In this document: in pieces, positions 48,626 to 57,264 of the stretch
Numbering within the stretch: position 1 is the first letter of the stretch
How the letters are laid out: every line of letters begins with the position of its first letter
Assembly (NCBI GenBank): GCA_965197795.1
Contig: OZ240228.1
Location: forward strand, 310,001-374,000
Length of the DNA stretch: 64,000 nucleotides
Origin: WHTK01 sp965197795
GTDB lineage: Bacteria; Chloroflexota; Dehalococcoidia; DSTF01; WHTK01
Direction: 5' to 3'
The notes under the pieces: generated by a model
Databases searched by the model: none
The model's input: only the letters and a program-made list of their open reading frames with translations
Told to the model about the DNA's origin: nothing
Translations under genes and position numbers: made by a program

Positions 48626-49996
48626 TTGACTAACTACGACGCCATCGTTATCGGCGCCGGACAGAGTGGTCCGCCGCTGGCTCACAGGCTCGCTGACCTG
48701 GGTCAGAAAGTCGCGCTGATCGAGCGCGAACACCTGGGTGGATCCTGCATCAACTACGGCTGCACGCCAACCAAGGCGATGATCGCGAGCTCGCGAATCG
48801 CGAACTACGCCCGCGGCGGGCCGGAGTTCGGCGTACATACCGACGTACGAGTCGACCTGCGTGAGGTCGTGGCCCGCAAGGACGCGCTCGTGATGCAGTG
48901 GCGCGGCGGGCAGGAGGGACAGGTCGAAAGCCGCGACACCCTGGACCTGTACCGGGGCCACGGCCGCTTCACCGGGCCGCACGAGGTCGAGGTCAACGGC
49001 GAAACGCTGACCAGCGAACGCATATTCATCGACACGGGTACCAGCCCGCGCACCCTGCCGATCCCAGGTCTGGAAGAGATCGAGTATCTGACCAACCGCA
49101 ACATCATGGACCTGATCGAGGTGCCGGAGCACCTGATCGTGCTGGGCGGCAACTACCTGGGCCTCGAGTTTGGGCAGATGTTCGCGCGCTTCGGCAGCAA
49201 GGTGACCGTCCTGGAGTTGAACGGCCAGATCATGCCTTACGAGGACGAGGACGTCGCCAAGACCCTCCAGGACGCGCTGGAGGATGAGGGGTTCAGCTTC
49301 CACCTCGGCGCATCGGCATCCAGGGTGAGGAAGACGGCCTCTGGCATCGAAGTAACCGTTGAACCGCAGGATGGCGGTGAGCACTGGACGCTTGAAGGCT
49401 CCCACCTGCTGGTGGCAATAGGCCGGCAGCCGAACACTGACAACCTCGGCCTGGAGGCGGCTGGAATCGAAACAGATCGGGGCTGGGTGAAGACTAACGC
49501 CAAACTGGAGACCAGCGTGCCTGGTGTCTGGGCCATGGGCGATGTGAAAGGCGGACCTGCCTTCACGCACGTCTCCTACGACGACTACCTGGTGATTTAC
49601 GACAACTTGATCGAGGGCAAAGATCGCTCGATTGAAGGCCGGATCCAGCCGTACGCCCTGTTCACGGACCCTGAGCTGGGCCGAGTTGGCTTGACGGAGA
49701 AGGCAGCGCGAGAAGCGGGGTACAGGTTGAAGATCGGCTCCATCCCGATGACGTGGGTGGCCCGCGCCATCGAGCGCTCGGAAACGAAGGGCATGATGAA
49801 GATCGTCATCAACGCGGACGACGACCGCATCCTTGGCGCCACGATACTCTCGGTCGACGGTGGTGAGTTGGTTCAGACGATCATGACGCTGATGCTGACC
49901 GACACGCCTTGGACGCTGTTCGAGAAGCGCATGTTCATCCACCCGACGCTGACCGAGGGCTTCTTCACGCTGATGGACAACGTGAAGCCAGTCTAG
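48626..49996 (+). CDS. Pyridine nucleotide-disulfide oxidoreductase, mercuric reductase/dihydrolipoamide dehydrogenase-like
   Basis: 456 residues from a TTG after GAGGAGG; upstream in-frame codons have no ribosome site. FAD motif AIVIGAGQSGPPLA. The redox-active pair is Cys41 and Cys46 (GGSCINYGCTPTK). The NAD motif is VLGGNYLGLEFGQ and the second FAD site VWAMGDVKGGPAFTHVS. The active-site base pair is in FIHPTLTEGFF. It lacks the C-terminal Cys pair of true mercuric reductases, so it is likely a disulfide reductase of unknown substrate. Neighbours give no clue. Intact and full length. Confidence 0.85.
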   Translation: MTNYDAIVIGAGQSGPPLAHRLADLGQKVALIEREHLGGSCINYGCTPTKAMIASSRIANYARGGPEFGVHTDVRVDLREVVARKDALVMQWRGGQEGQVESRDTLDLYRGHGRFTGPHEVEVNGETLTSERIFIDTGTSPRTLPIPGLEEIEYLTNRNIMDLIEVPEHLIVLGGNYLGLEFGQMFARFGSKVTVLELNGQIMPYEDEDVAKTLQDALEDEGFSFHLGASASRVRKTASGIEVTVEPQDGGEHWTLEGSHLLVAIGRQPNTDNLGLEAAGIETDRGWVKTNAKLETSVPGVWAMGDVKGGPAFTHVSYDDYLVIYDNLIEGKDRSIEGRIQPYALFTDPELGRVGLTEKAAREAGYRLKIGSIPMTWVARAIERSETKGMMKIVINADDDRILGATILSVDGGELVQTIMTLMLTDTPWTLFEKRMFIHPTLTEGFFTLMDNVKPV

Positions 49997-50254
49997 GTAG
50001 GCCGTTTCGATGCGTCGTCGCCCGCGAGGACAAGGACTGGTTGAAGGACGGCTCAGGAAAACGGCGGTCAATGGAACTGCTGGGAGCATTAGCACGGTGC
50101 CCTTGGAGGTCATTCTGCCGTGAGCCATTGAGGTAAGCCCCACGTCACCAACATCAGTTGCCGACGCATCGAGATCAGATCTGCAAACTCGTAGCATCTG
50201 GTGCTCGTACTACAAGAGAGGCGGTGGAACTAAAGAGGTTGTGGGGCGGAGCCG

Positions 50255-50704
50255 ATGGTATTGATGATGGAGACGTGGCGCAAGTTGTCTGTGTCCATGT
50301 GGATTGTTGGCCTGCTGGCAGTGACTGCCTCTGTCCTTGGTCTGGGGTGCTCAAACTCTGCCGATAGCCTTGAAATTGGCATAAATGCCACGGAGGCGGC
50401 AGAGCTATTCGATCCAGGTGACCAGGTCGAAGTCGAGACTGAGAACAACGTTGTGCTTCTTAGCTGGAGATGGGGTGGTCCCTTCATCGCGGCTACATAC
50501 GTGATCTCTAGACGTGCCACCCTGGAGGAATCTGAAGTTCGCGTTTCCGAGGTGCCAGAGACTGACAATCAGCCAAGGTGGCATACCTATGAAGATCATG
50601 ACGTCGAGTCAGGTATGACTTACGTCTACACGATTCGAGGGCTCTCCGCGGATGGTGTGGAGCATCATCTGTGGATAGAGAGTGACGACGTCACTGTGCC
50701 TTAG
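50255..50704 (+). CDS. Hypothetical lipoprotein with fibronectin-like fold
   Basis: 149 residues. The N-terminal helix (SMWIVGLLAVTASVLGLGC) has a lipobox Cys at about position 32. The remaining 115 residues look like a beta-sandwich (VVLLSWRWGGPFIAATYVIS and GMTYVYTIRGLSADG), similar to fibronectin type III. Codon and base use is noticeably more AT-rich than neighbours, suggesting a recent arrival. No family recognised. The 5' leader has a GGGGCGGAGCC match to a ribosome site. Confidence 0.65.
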   Translation: MVLMMETWRKLSVSMWIVGLLAVTASVLGLGCSNSADSLEIGINATEAAELFDPGDQVEVETENNVVLLSWRWGGPFIAATYVISRRATLEESEVRVSEVPETDNQPRWHTYEDHDVESGMTYVYTIRGLSADGVEHHLWIESDDVTVP

Positions 50705-50752
50705 GGAGCCGTTTAGAACCGTCGAGTCTCAGCTAGAAGCCGGCCAGGTCCG

Positions 50753-52336
50753 TCAGTCTGGATGGGCGTATTGCTCGCCGAGAGCCTCTTCCCAGCGCAG
50801 GTAGTTGAGCATCTCAGCGTAGGACCGGCGCACCGGCAAGACGTCGTTCGGTGGGTCCGCGACGCCTGTGAGGCCGGTCTCGATCGCGAGGCCGGCTACT
50901 GCCCATACGTTGAGACCGCCTGCCAACGCCGAGACGCCCTCGTAGCCGAGGTCGCGTAGCGTCGCCGCCGCCAGCACTGCGTCTACGCCGTCGGCGCAGG
51001 TGACGGCGATCGGCGTGGAACGCGACGGCACGAATTCGGCGATGCGAGGTTCGAGCCAGCTTCGCGACAGCCAGCGCGAGCCTGGGACATGGGCGCGGCT
51101 GAACTCGTCGCTGGTGCCGACGTGGAGGACGACGAGACCGTCCTTGCCCAGCTGGTCGTTAGGCTGGGCTGGCGCTCTCAGTTCGACTCGATCACGGGCG
51201 GCGTCGAGGCCGAAGGGCGTCGCGTCTTGCGGACCAGCGATGAGCTGGCCACCTTCGGCCAGCCAGGCGCCCGTGCCGCCTTCGAGGACGTGGACGTTGG
51301 GAAAACCCATCTGGCGGAACCAGGCAGCGGTCATAGCGGCGCGCACGATGCCGTCGCAGGCAAACAGCAAAACACCGTTACGCACCGCGACGTAGTTGTC
51401 CGTGGCCTGTACGGCCTGGCCGCCGGGCGCCCAGGCGAAGCCCGCAATGTGGCCGGCGGCGTATTCCTCACGACCGCGGACGTCGAAGGCGTACGTGGTT
51501 TGCTGCTCGGCGCTGGCGAGGAGCTCGCGTGCCGTCGAGGGGTCGACGAAGCGCACGCCCTCCGCCTCGGCGACAGAACGGGCGGCTTGTTCAGCGCGCT
51601 GCCGGCCTTCCGGCGTCGGCTGCGGCAAGTCGAGGCGGTCGGAGCCGGTTTCGAGCTCGAGGCCGGCGAGCTGCCAGCCCATGGTGCCGTTCTTGAGCGC
51701 GTAGACGTTGGGCACGCCGAGACACTTGAGGGTCCCAGCGCCGACGATGCTGCGCGTCCGCCCGGCACAATGCACCACGACTGGGGTCTGCGGGTCTTGC
51801 GCCAGGTCCCAGATACGCAAGCCCAGCTCGGCGCCGGGCATGGAGCGGCTGCCGGGGATGCAGGAGCGGTTGTGCTCCTCTGGCGTGCGCGAGTCGAGCA
51901 GGATGGGACGCTTACCTTCGGCGAGCCAGGCGGCGAGATCGTCCGGTTCCAGCTCCGGCACCTCTTGCTGCAGCAGCACCTTCTCGCCGAAGTCCTTACT
52001 GGGGACGTTGACGCCCCACTCCGTGTTATTGCCCTCCGTGACCCAGCGGTTGAGCCCGCCGGTCAAGACTGAGACGTCGGTGTAGCCCATCGCTTCGAGG
52101 GTTCGGGCCGCCAGGGCGGCACGGACGCCGTCGTCGTCGCAAACGACGGTACGGGCGCCGCGCCAGGGAACCAGGCCGGTGGCGCGAAACTCGATCTGGC
52201 GGCGCGGCAGCGAGCAGGATCCGGCGATGTGCGCCAGGTTGTACTCCGCGATCTCCCTCACGTCGAGCAAGGCCACGTCATCGCCCTCGCTGGCAAGCAG
52301 GGTACCGAGTTCTGCGACGCTGATCTCTTTTGTCAT
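50753..52336 (-). CDS. Four-domain rhodanese protein
   Basis: 527 residues formed of four rhodanese repeats, each with one Cys at the active loop: VVCDDDG (domain 1, near 64), VVHCAGRTRS (domain 2, near 189), LLFACDGIVRA (domain 3, near 327) and AVTCADGVDA (domain 4, near 447). The second has the most canonical CxGRxRS-like loop. Rhodanese domains transfer sulfane sulfur. Four tandem units in one chain are rare; one would act and others bind or relay. The C-terminal tail (LRWEEALGEQYAHPD) is an added helix. The start overlaps the neighbouring gene's stop (ATGA). Confidence 0.85.
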   Translation of the reverse strand: MTKEISVAELGTLLASEGDDVALLDVREIAEYNLAHIAGSCSLPRRQIEFRATGLVPWRGARTVVCDDDGVRAALAARTLEAMGYTDVSVLTGGLNRWVTEGNNTEWGVNVPSKDFGEKVLLQQEVPELEPDDLAAWLAEGKRPILLDSRTPEEHNRSCIPGSRSMPGAELGLRIWDLAQDPQTPVVVHCAGRTRSIVGAGTLKCLGVPNVYALKNGTMGWQLAGLELETGSDRLDLPQPTPEGRQRAEQAARSVAEAEGVRFVDPSTARELLASAEQQTTYAFDVRGREEYAAGHIAGFAWAPGGQAVQATDNYVAVRNGVLLFACDGIVRAAMTAAWFRQMGFPNVHVLEGGTGAWLAEGGQLIAGPQDATPFGLDAARDRVELRAPAQPNDQLGKDGLVVLHVGTSDEFSRAHVPGSRWLSRSWLEPRIAEFVPSRSTPIAVTCADGVDAVLAAATLRDLGYEGVSALAGGLNVWAVAGLAIETGLTGVADPPNDVLPVRRSYAEMLNYLRWEEALGEQYAHPD

Positions 52337-52884
52337 GGCGCCTCCGTAAGCAGGACAACTTCGAAGCGCTGCACGAAGGCCGGCGCGATCGCCAGGCCCT
52401 CGGTATCCGTCAGGTCGGCGCTCAGGATTGCTGGGTCGAGGCGCTCCGGGTCGGTGACTACGTGCAACGCTGCGAACGAATCGGGTGAAGCGAGGTCGCG
52501 GAGCAGGCGGCTACCGATCACGTTTTCGATGGCGTGATACACGGCATTCCAGCGAGCGGCGAAGCGGTCGGCCTCGGCGGGCCGCACCGGCCAATCGACG
52601 ATGGCGACGGCAGAGGCGGGTGTCATGGAGCCGCGCGCAGTGGTGACATCGTAACCATGGGCTGGAGCCGGCGTCTCGTTCGCCTCGCGCCAGGTCTGAT
52701 CATGCTCCGGCGTCAGCCACATGGAGACGGAAGCGTAGTCAGTGGCGTCATCGATGGAGCGCAGCAGCATGGCCCAGCGAAAGCCTTCGGCACCGCGGCG
52801 GGATTCATGCGCCGCTTCGACCTTCGCGAAGAGGTCGCTTTCAGGCTCGCCTTGGAAGGTGATCAATGACCTCGAGATGTACAT
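52333..52884 (-). CDS. Uncharacterised dimeric alpha-beta barrel protein (antibiotic-monooxygenase-like)
   Basis: 183 residues. Two ferredoxin-like halves: residues 1-~85 (MYISRSLITFQGEPES, GFRWAMLLRSIDDATDYASV) and ~90-183 (AIVDWPVRPAEADRFAARW, FVQRFEVVLL). It resembles ABM-domain proteins. Its stop overlaps the rhodanese ATG, so the two are an operon. The ATG has no ribosome site; a TAGAAA box lies 9 bp ahead. Function unknown; the sulfur-transfer neighbour hints at a redox role. Confidence 0.6.
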   Translation of the reverse strand: MYISRSLITFQGEPESDLFAKVEAAHESRRGAEGFRWAMLLRSIDDATDYASVSMWLTPEHDQTWREANETPAPAHGYDVTTARGSMTPASAVAIVDWPVRPAEADRFAARWNAVYHAIENVIGSRLLRDLASPDSFAALHVVTDPERLDPAILSADLTDTEGLAIAPAFVQRFEVVLLTEAP

Positions 52885-53053
52885 TCGGTTTCGTTTCTAG
52901 GTGACGATCGCGTCTGGCCAGCCGGCGGGGCGTGAGTCGCCGCATTATAGACTCGCGGTTATCGGCGCGTTGACAGCGGTTCCCGAGGGGATTAGCTTCG
53001 GCTCCCCGTCGATATCACTCAATGTCATCTGGAGCTCTGGTAGGAGAAACATC

Positions 53054-54688
53054 ATGACCCGAATGACCGGGACGCAGTTTCTGGCCGAGGCGTTGGGCGC
53101 GTACGACGTGACGCACCTGTTTTACGTGCCCTCCGTGCTGGGCGGGCTGATGCCGCTGCTACATCAGAAAGGCGTCACGACCGTCATCACCCACGGCGAG
53201 AAGGCAGCGGCTTACATGGCCGACGGCTACGCCCGCGCCCCAGACAAGCCGGGCATCGTGCTGTGCCAGGACATCGGCACGACTAACCTCGCGGCGGGCC
53301 TGCGCGACGCGTTCATGGGGTCATCACCGGTCATCGCGATCACCGGTGGTCAGGACGACCAGCCGCGCTATCGCCACGCCTATCAGAACGCAGAGGACTT
53401 CAGGGCCTGGGACGCCGTGACCAAGGCGAACTTCACGGTCGACACGGTCGAACGGCTGCCGGACTTGCTGCGGCAGGCGTTCCGTGCCGCGACCTCCGGA
53501 ACGCCCGCCCCGGTGCATCTGGAGCTGCGCGGCAGCCAGGGGCAGATGCTGGAGCGAGAAGCCGATTTCGACATGGTGTTCGAGGAGCGCTACAAGCAGT
53601 ACCCGGCGTTCCGGCCCGAACCGGACGATTCCGACATCGGCGCGGCGGCGGAGCTGCTGGCGAAAGCGGAGCGACCGATCATCGTCGCCGGCGGCGGCGT
53701 TACGTCCTCGGGCGCGGGGCCGAAGGTGGTCAAGCTGGCGGAACGCCTCTCGATACCCGTGGCGACCTCACTGAACGCGAAGGAGATCATCCCGGACGAG
53801 CACCCGCTGGCGATCGGCGTGCCCGGCACCTACTCGCGCTGGTCCGCGAACCGGGCCGTGTCGGAGGCGGACCTCGTGCTGTTCATCGGCAGCCATACGG
53901 GCGGGCAGGTGACCAACGCCTGGCAGGTCCCCGCTATCGGCACGCCGGTGATCCAGGTTGACATCAACCAGCAGGAGCTGGGGCGCAATTATCCTAACGC
54001 GGCGTCGATCCACGGCGATGCGAAGGCCTCGGTACAGCGCCTGATCGACGCGGTTGAGGCGCAGCCGCCGCGCCAGCAGTGGGTCGAGCGGGTGCAGACG
54101 CTGGACCGCGAGTTCTGGGCCGAGAGCGAGCCGATGCGCGGCTCCGACGCCGTGCCGATACGTCAGGAACGCCTCTGCAAGGAGCTGAACGACTGGCTTC
54201 CCGCTGACGGCACGTTGGTCTGCGACACGTTTCACGCCGCGATCTGGACGGCCCAGATGGTGCGCTTGAAAGACGGGCAGAAGTACGTCCGGTGCGCCGG
54301 GTCGCTGGGTTGGGGGCTGCCGGGGACGCTTGGCGTGAAGGCTGCGTGGCCGGATAAGCCGATCGTCGGCTTCTGCGGCGATGCCGGGTTCTACTACCAC
54401 GTGGCCGAACTCGAGACGGCGGCGCGCATGGGGATAAACGCCGTCATCGTCGTGAACAACAACTACTCCGGCGGGGTCGGCGAGACGTCACCCTTCCTGC
54501 GAGAGGTTAGTTTCGCGCGAATCGCCGAGGACTTCGGCTGCTTCGGCGTACGGGTTGAGCACCCGGAGGGCATCCGAGCCGGGCTGGACGCGGCGCTGGC
54601 GTCCGGCAGGCCGGCGGTGGTCGAGGTCGTCAGCGACACGTCGGCCCGTGCCAAGCGCGCCTGGACGCCCGGTGAGGCGGATCACTGA
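53054..54688 (+). CDS. Thiamine-diphosphate enzyme, acetolactate synthase large subunit-like
   Basis: 544 residues from the ATG after TAGGAGAAACATC; a longer in-frame upstream extension is not credible. It has the catalytic Glu in ITHGEKAAAYMADGYAR, a central domain with VAGGGVTSSGAGPKV, and the ThDP motif FCGDAGFYYHVAELETAAR plus VVNNNYSGG. The family includes acetolactate synthase, oxalyl-CoA decarboxylase and sulfoacetaldehyde acetyltransferase. The Glu-Lys and CGDAG motifs differ from AHAS, so it is probably a decarboxylase. An MFS gene follows in the same orientation after 21 bp. Confidence 0.83.
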   Translation: MTRMTGTQFLAEALGAYDVTHLFYVPSVLGGLMPLLHQKGVTTVITHGEKAAAYMADGYARAPDKPGIVLCQDIGTTNLAAGLRDAFMGSSPVIAITGGQDDQPRYRHAYQNAEDFRAWDAVTKANFTVDTVERLPDLLRQAFRAATSGTPAPVHLELRGSQGQMLEREADFDMVFEERYKQYPAFRPEPDDSDIGAAAELLAKAERPIIVAGGGVTSSGAGPKVVKLAERLSIPVATSLNAKEIIPDEHPLAIGVPGTYSRWSANRAVSEADLVLFIGSHTGGQVTNAWQVPAIGTPVIQVDINQQELGRNYPNAASIHGDAKASVQRLIDAVEAQPPRQQWVERVQTLDREFWAESEPMRGSDAVPIRQERLCKELNDWLPADGTLVCDTFHAAIWTAQMVRLKDGQKYVRCAGSLGWGLPGTLGVKAAWPDKPIVGFCGDAGFYYHVAELETAARMGINAVIVVNNNYSGGVGETSPFLREVSFARIAEDFGCFGVRVEHPEGIRAGLDAALASGRPAVVEVVSDTSARAKRAWTPGEADH

Positions 54689-54698
54689 GGCGAGGCGG

Positions 54699-54704
54699 CA
54701 TAAT
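54699..54704 (+). promoter_or_regulatory. Leaderless -10 box (CATAAT) of the MFS gene
   Basis: CATAAT ends 5 bp before the ATG, with no ribosome site between (ACGGT). It lies in the 21-bp gap after the ThDP gene, giving the transporter its own start. Confidence 0.45.
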
Positions 54705-54709
54705 ACGGT

Positions 54710-56017
54710 ATGACCACTAAGGCTGCGCCGCGCGGTACCTTCTACGGCTGGTACGTCGTCGGGGCGCTGTTCTTTGCCACCTTTCTGGCTATCGGCACGC
54801 GCCAGTCGTTCGGCGTCTTCGTCGAAACCTGGGAGGAAGAGTGGCAGGTCTCGGTCGGCACGATCTCGATCGCCGCCTCCCTGGGTTGGCTGCTCAACGG
54901 GCTGGTCCAACCTTTCTTCGGGCGCATGAGCGACCGTTCCGGCGGCCGGCACGTTGTTCTGCTCAGCCTGCTCCTCCTGAGCGCCGGACTGCTGGCGATG
55001 CCATTGGTCCAGAACGTCTTCATGCTGGCGTTTGTCTACGGCATCCTGATCTCGGTTGGCACCGGCGGCATATCGCCTGGGATCACGGGCGCGATGGCGG
55101 CTCGCTGGTTCCGCCGGCGCCGCGGTATCGCGACGAGCCTTTTGGTCTCCGGCGGCTCGATCGGCGGGCTCGTGCTCGTCCCGTTCATCACCTACCTGTT
55201 CCTGGCCACGAGCTGGCAGACCGCCTGGACCGTCGCGGGGCTGTTCGCGCTGTGTCTTGGCCTGCCGTTGGTCTGGATGATCGTCAAGAGCGACCCATCT
55301 GAAGTCGGCCTCGGGGCAGATGGAGACGAGCCGGCCGATACCGCGAGCGCCACGGCCGGCCGGCAACGAGCTGCGGGTCCGCTGATGGCGGCCCGCTGGC
55401 AGGAATCGTTCCGCTCGGCGCCGATCTGGCAGCTCTCGCTGGCGTACTGGGTCTGCGGCGTGACGACCGCGAGCGTTTCGGTGCACTTCGTGCGCTGGGC
55501 GTCTGATGAAGGCATCTCTCCGGGGACGGCCGCGCTGGCGTTCGGCCTCCTTAGCGGCATCAACGCGATCAGCGTAATCGTGGTCGGCGCGCTTTCCGAC
55601 CGGATGGAGCGCAAGGTCGTTCTGAGCGCGGTGTACGCGATTCGCGCCGTTGCGTTCGTCGCCATCATCCTGCTGCCCGGATCGATAGCGATCTGGGCCT
55701 TTGCGATGATCGGCGGCGCCTCGTGGCTGGCGACCGTGCCGCTGACCTCGTCACTGACGGCGGACATCTACGGATTGAGAAACCTGGGGACGCTCGGCGG
55801 GCTGATCAACATGACACATCAGATCGGTGGCGCGCTGGCGGTGGTGTTGTTCGGCGTCGCCTTCGACGTGTGGGGGACGTATGACTTCTCCTTCACCGCC
55901 AGCGCGATTCTGCTGGCGGCGGCGAGCCTGACCGTCTTGAGCCTGCGCGAGCGCCGCTTCTCGGCGCGTTATTTGGAGGAATCAGAGCCGGTCACCGCCG
56001 CGGGGGGAGGGTCGTGA
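54710..56017 (+). CDS. MFS transporter, monocarboxylate/oxalate-type
   Basis: 435 residues, 12 helices. The start FYGWYVVGALFFATFLAIGT and the RFFGRMSD-like motif GRMSDRSGGRHVV are features of the MCT/OFA group. It resembles the transporter at 43002-44291. A hydrophilic loop rich in Asp/Ala (residues ~203-225) separates the halves. Placed just after the ThDP enzyme, it may import the oxo-acid substrate. The next small gene overlaps its stop (GTGA). Confidence 0.85.
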   Translation: MTTKAAPRGTFYGWYVVGALFFATFLAIGTRQSFGVFVETWEEEWQVSVGTISIAASLGWLLNGLVQPFFGRMSDRSGGRHVVLLSLLLLSAGLLAMPLVQNVFMLAFVYGILISVGTGGISPGITGAMAARWFRRRRGIATSLLVSGGSIGGLVLVPFITYLFLATSWQTAWTVAGLFALCLGLPLVWMIVKSDPSEVGLGADGDEPADTASATAGRQRAAGPLMAARWQESFRSAPIWQLSLAYWVCGVTTASVSVHFVRWASDEGISPGTAALAFGLLSGINAISVIVVGALSDRMERKVVLSAVYAIRAVAFVAIILLPGSIAIWAFAMIGGASWLATVPLTSSLTADIYGLRNLGTLGGLINMTHQIGGALAVVLFGVAFDVWGTYDFSFTASAILLAAASLTVLSLRERRFSARYLEESEPVTAAGGGS

Positions 56018-56205
56018 GCGGCCTCGGCTTGCTGCTGCACCACGCCGAGTCGGTCGACCCGACGTTGATCGACTGGATCCGGCACGAGATCGATTCGATC
56101 CTGGGCGTGGAGCCTTCGACGATCGTCGTCGTGCTTGGGGCGTTGATCGTGGCTTTCCCGCTGGCGCTCATGGTGCTAGCTCGACGCCAGCGCAGCGTCC
56201 GTTGA
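56014..56205 (+). CDS. Small single-helix membrane protein
   Basis: 63 residues from a GTG overlapping the MFS stop. N-terminal amphipathic part, then a single membrane helix (TIVVVLGALIVAFPLALMVL) and a basic tail (ARRQRSVR). No known family. The overlap suggests a coupled partner of the transporter. The ORF is short, but position, start codon and hydrophobic profile support it. Confidence 0.55.
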   Translation: MSGLGLLLHHAESVDPTLIDWIRHEIDSILGVEPSTIVVVLGALIVAFPLALMVLARRQRSVR

Positions 56206-56270
56206 GCGCCGCGACCGGGTAGGTCTCGGGTCCTGTATTGTTACAGCAGAAATTCGAAGGAGCCTGAACG

Positions 56271-57194
56271 ATGAACGAGCTCAGAATCTGGTTGAACGGT
56301 TCACTGGTGCCGCAGGCTGAGGCCACGCTGCCGATAAACAGCGCGGCGGTATTCTACGCCACCAACGTCTTCGAGGGACTGCGGGCGTACTGGAACCAGG
56401 ACGACGGGGAGCTGTATTGCTTCCGGCTGGCGGAGCACTTCGCGCGCATCCGCGAGTCGATGAAGATGATGCGCTTCGACATCCCGTACAGCGATGCCGA
56501 CCTGTACGAAGTGGTGCGATCCGTCCTCAGGGGCAACGAGATCCAGGAAGACGTCCACATGCACATGGTGGCGTACGTCTCTGGTGCGGGAATGGACGCG
56601 ACAGAGCCCACGGGCTTGTACATCATCCCGCGGCGCCGAGCTCGCGTCGATGAGACCCGAGGTCTGAGCTGCAACGTCAGCTCGTGGGCCCGGACCTCTG
56701 ACAACGCGATCCCGATTCGCCTGAAATCTGGCTCCAACTACCAGAACGGTCGTTTGGCGGTCCTTCAGTCCAAGGCAGACGGCTACGATCAGCCGATCTT
56801 TCTCAACAAAGAGGGACGCGTCGCCGAGGGCACCGGCGCGACGTTCTTCATGGTGCGTAAGGGCCGTCTGGTGACGCCGCCGTTGACGGCCGACATCCTC
56901 GAGAGCATCACTCGCTCGACACTGATCGATACCATAGGTCCCGAGATCTTCGGGATGGGCGTGGATCAGCGGGAGGTCGCGCGGACCGAGCTGTACGTAG
57001 CTGACGAGGCGTTCTTCTGCGGCAGCGGCTACGAGCTCACGCCGATCACGTCGATCGACCGCTTCCCGGTCGGTGATGGAGAGGTTGGCCCGATTACGCG
57101 ACGCCTGTCGCGCGCCTACCTCGATATCGTGCGCGGCGTGGACAAGCGCTACGAGGAGTGGCGCACGCCGGTCTACAAAGCCGTCAAGGTGTAG
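56271..57194 (+). CDS. ilvE: Branched-chain amino acid aminotransferase (class IV)
   Basis: 307 residues of fold-type IV PLP enzymes. The catalytic Lys is Lys152 (LKSGSNYQNG). It shows NVFEGLRAYW near residue 33, GRVAEGTGATFFMVRKG, and GPLTADILESITR-like TPPLTADILESITRST. The pattern is that of branched-chain aminotransferase, which makes or degrades Val, Leu and Ile; D-amino acid aminotransferase is a less likely alternative. A GAAGGAGCC site precedes the ATG. It may work with the ketol-acid reductoisomerase far upstream, although the two are not linked. Confidence 0.87.
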   Translation: MNELRIWLNGSLVPQAEATLPINSAAVFYATNVFEGLRAYWNQDDGELYCFRLAEHFARIRESMKMMRFDIPYSDADLYEVVRSVLRGNEIQEDVHMHMVAYVSGAGMDATEPTGLYIIPRRRARVDETRGLSCNVSSWARTSDNAIPIRLKSGSNYQNGRLAVLQSKADGYDQPIFLNKEGRVAEGTGATFFMVRKGRLVTPPLTADILESITRSTLIDTIGPEIFGMGVDQREVARTELYVADEAFFCGSGYELTPITSIDRFPVGDGEVGPITRRLSRAYLDIVRGVDKRYEEWRTPVYKAVKV

Positions 57195-57201
57195 CACGCT
57201 A

Positions 57202-57228
57202 AACGGGCCGTCCAGGAGACGGCCCGTT
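57202..57228. terminator. Rho-independent terminator between convergent genes
   Basis: 11-bp stem AACGGGCCGTC and complement, 5-base loop, 8 bp after the aminotransferase stop. The opposite amidohydrolase gene stops at 57265. The arms share GGGCCGTC with the terminator at 4736. Confidence 0.75.
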
Positions 57229-57264
57229 CCGATCTACAACAACCCTGCGGCGTTCCGCGCTGGC

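Noticed and set aside
48587..50197. 536-codon open frame on the minus strand
   Set aside because: Antisense shadow of the flavoprotein gene at 48626; its product has no recognisable domain and mirrors the codon bias of the sense gene.
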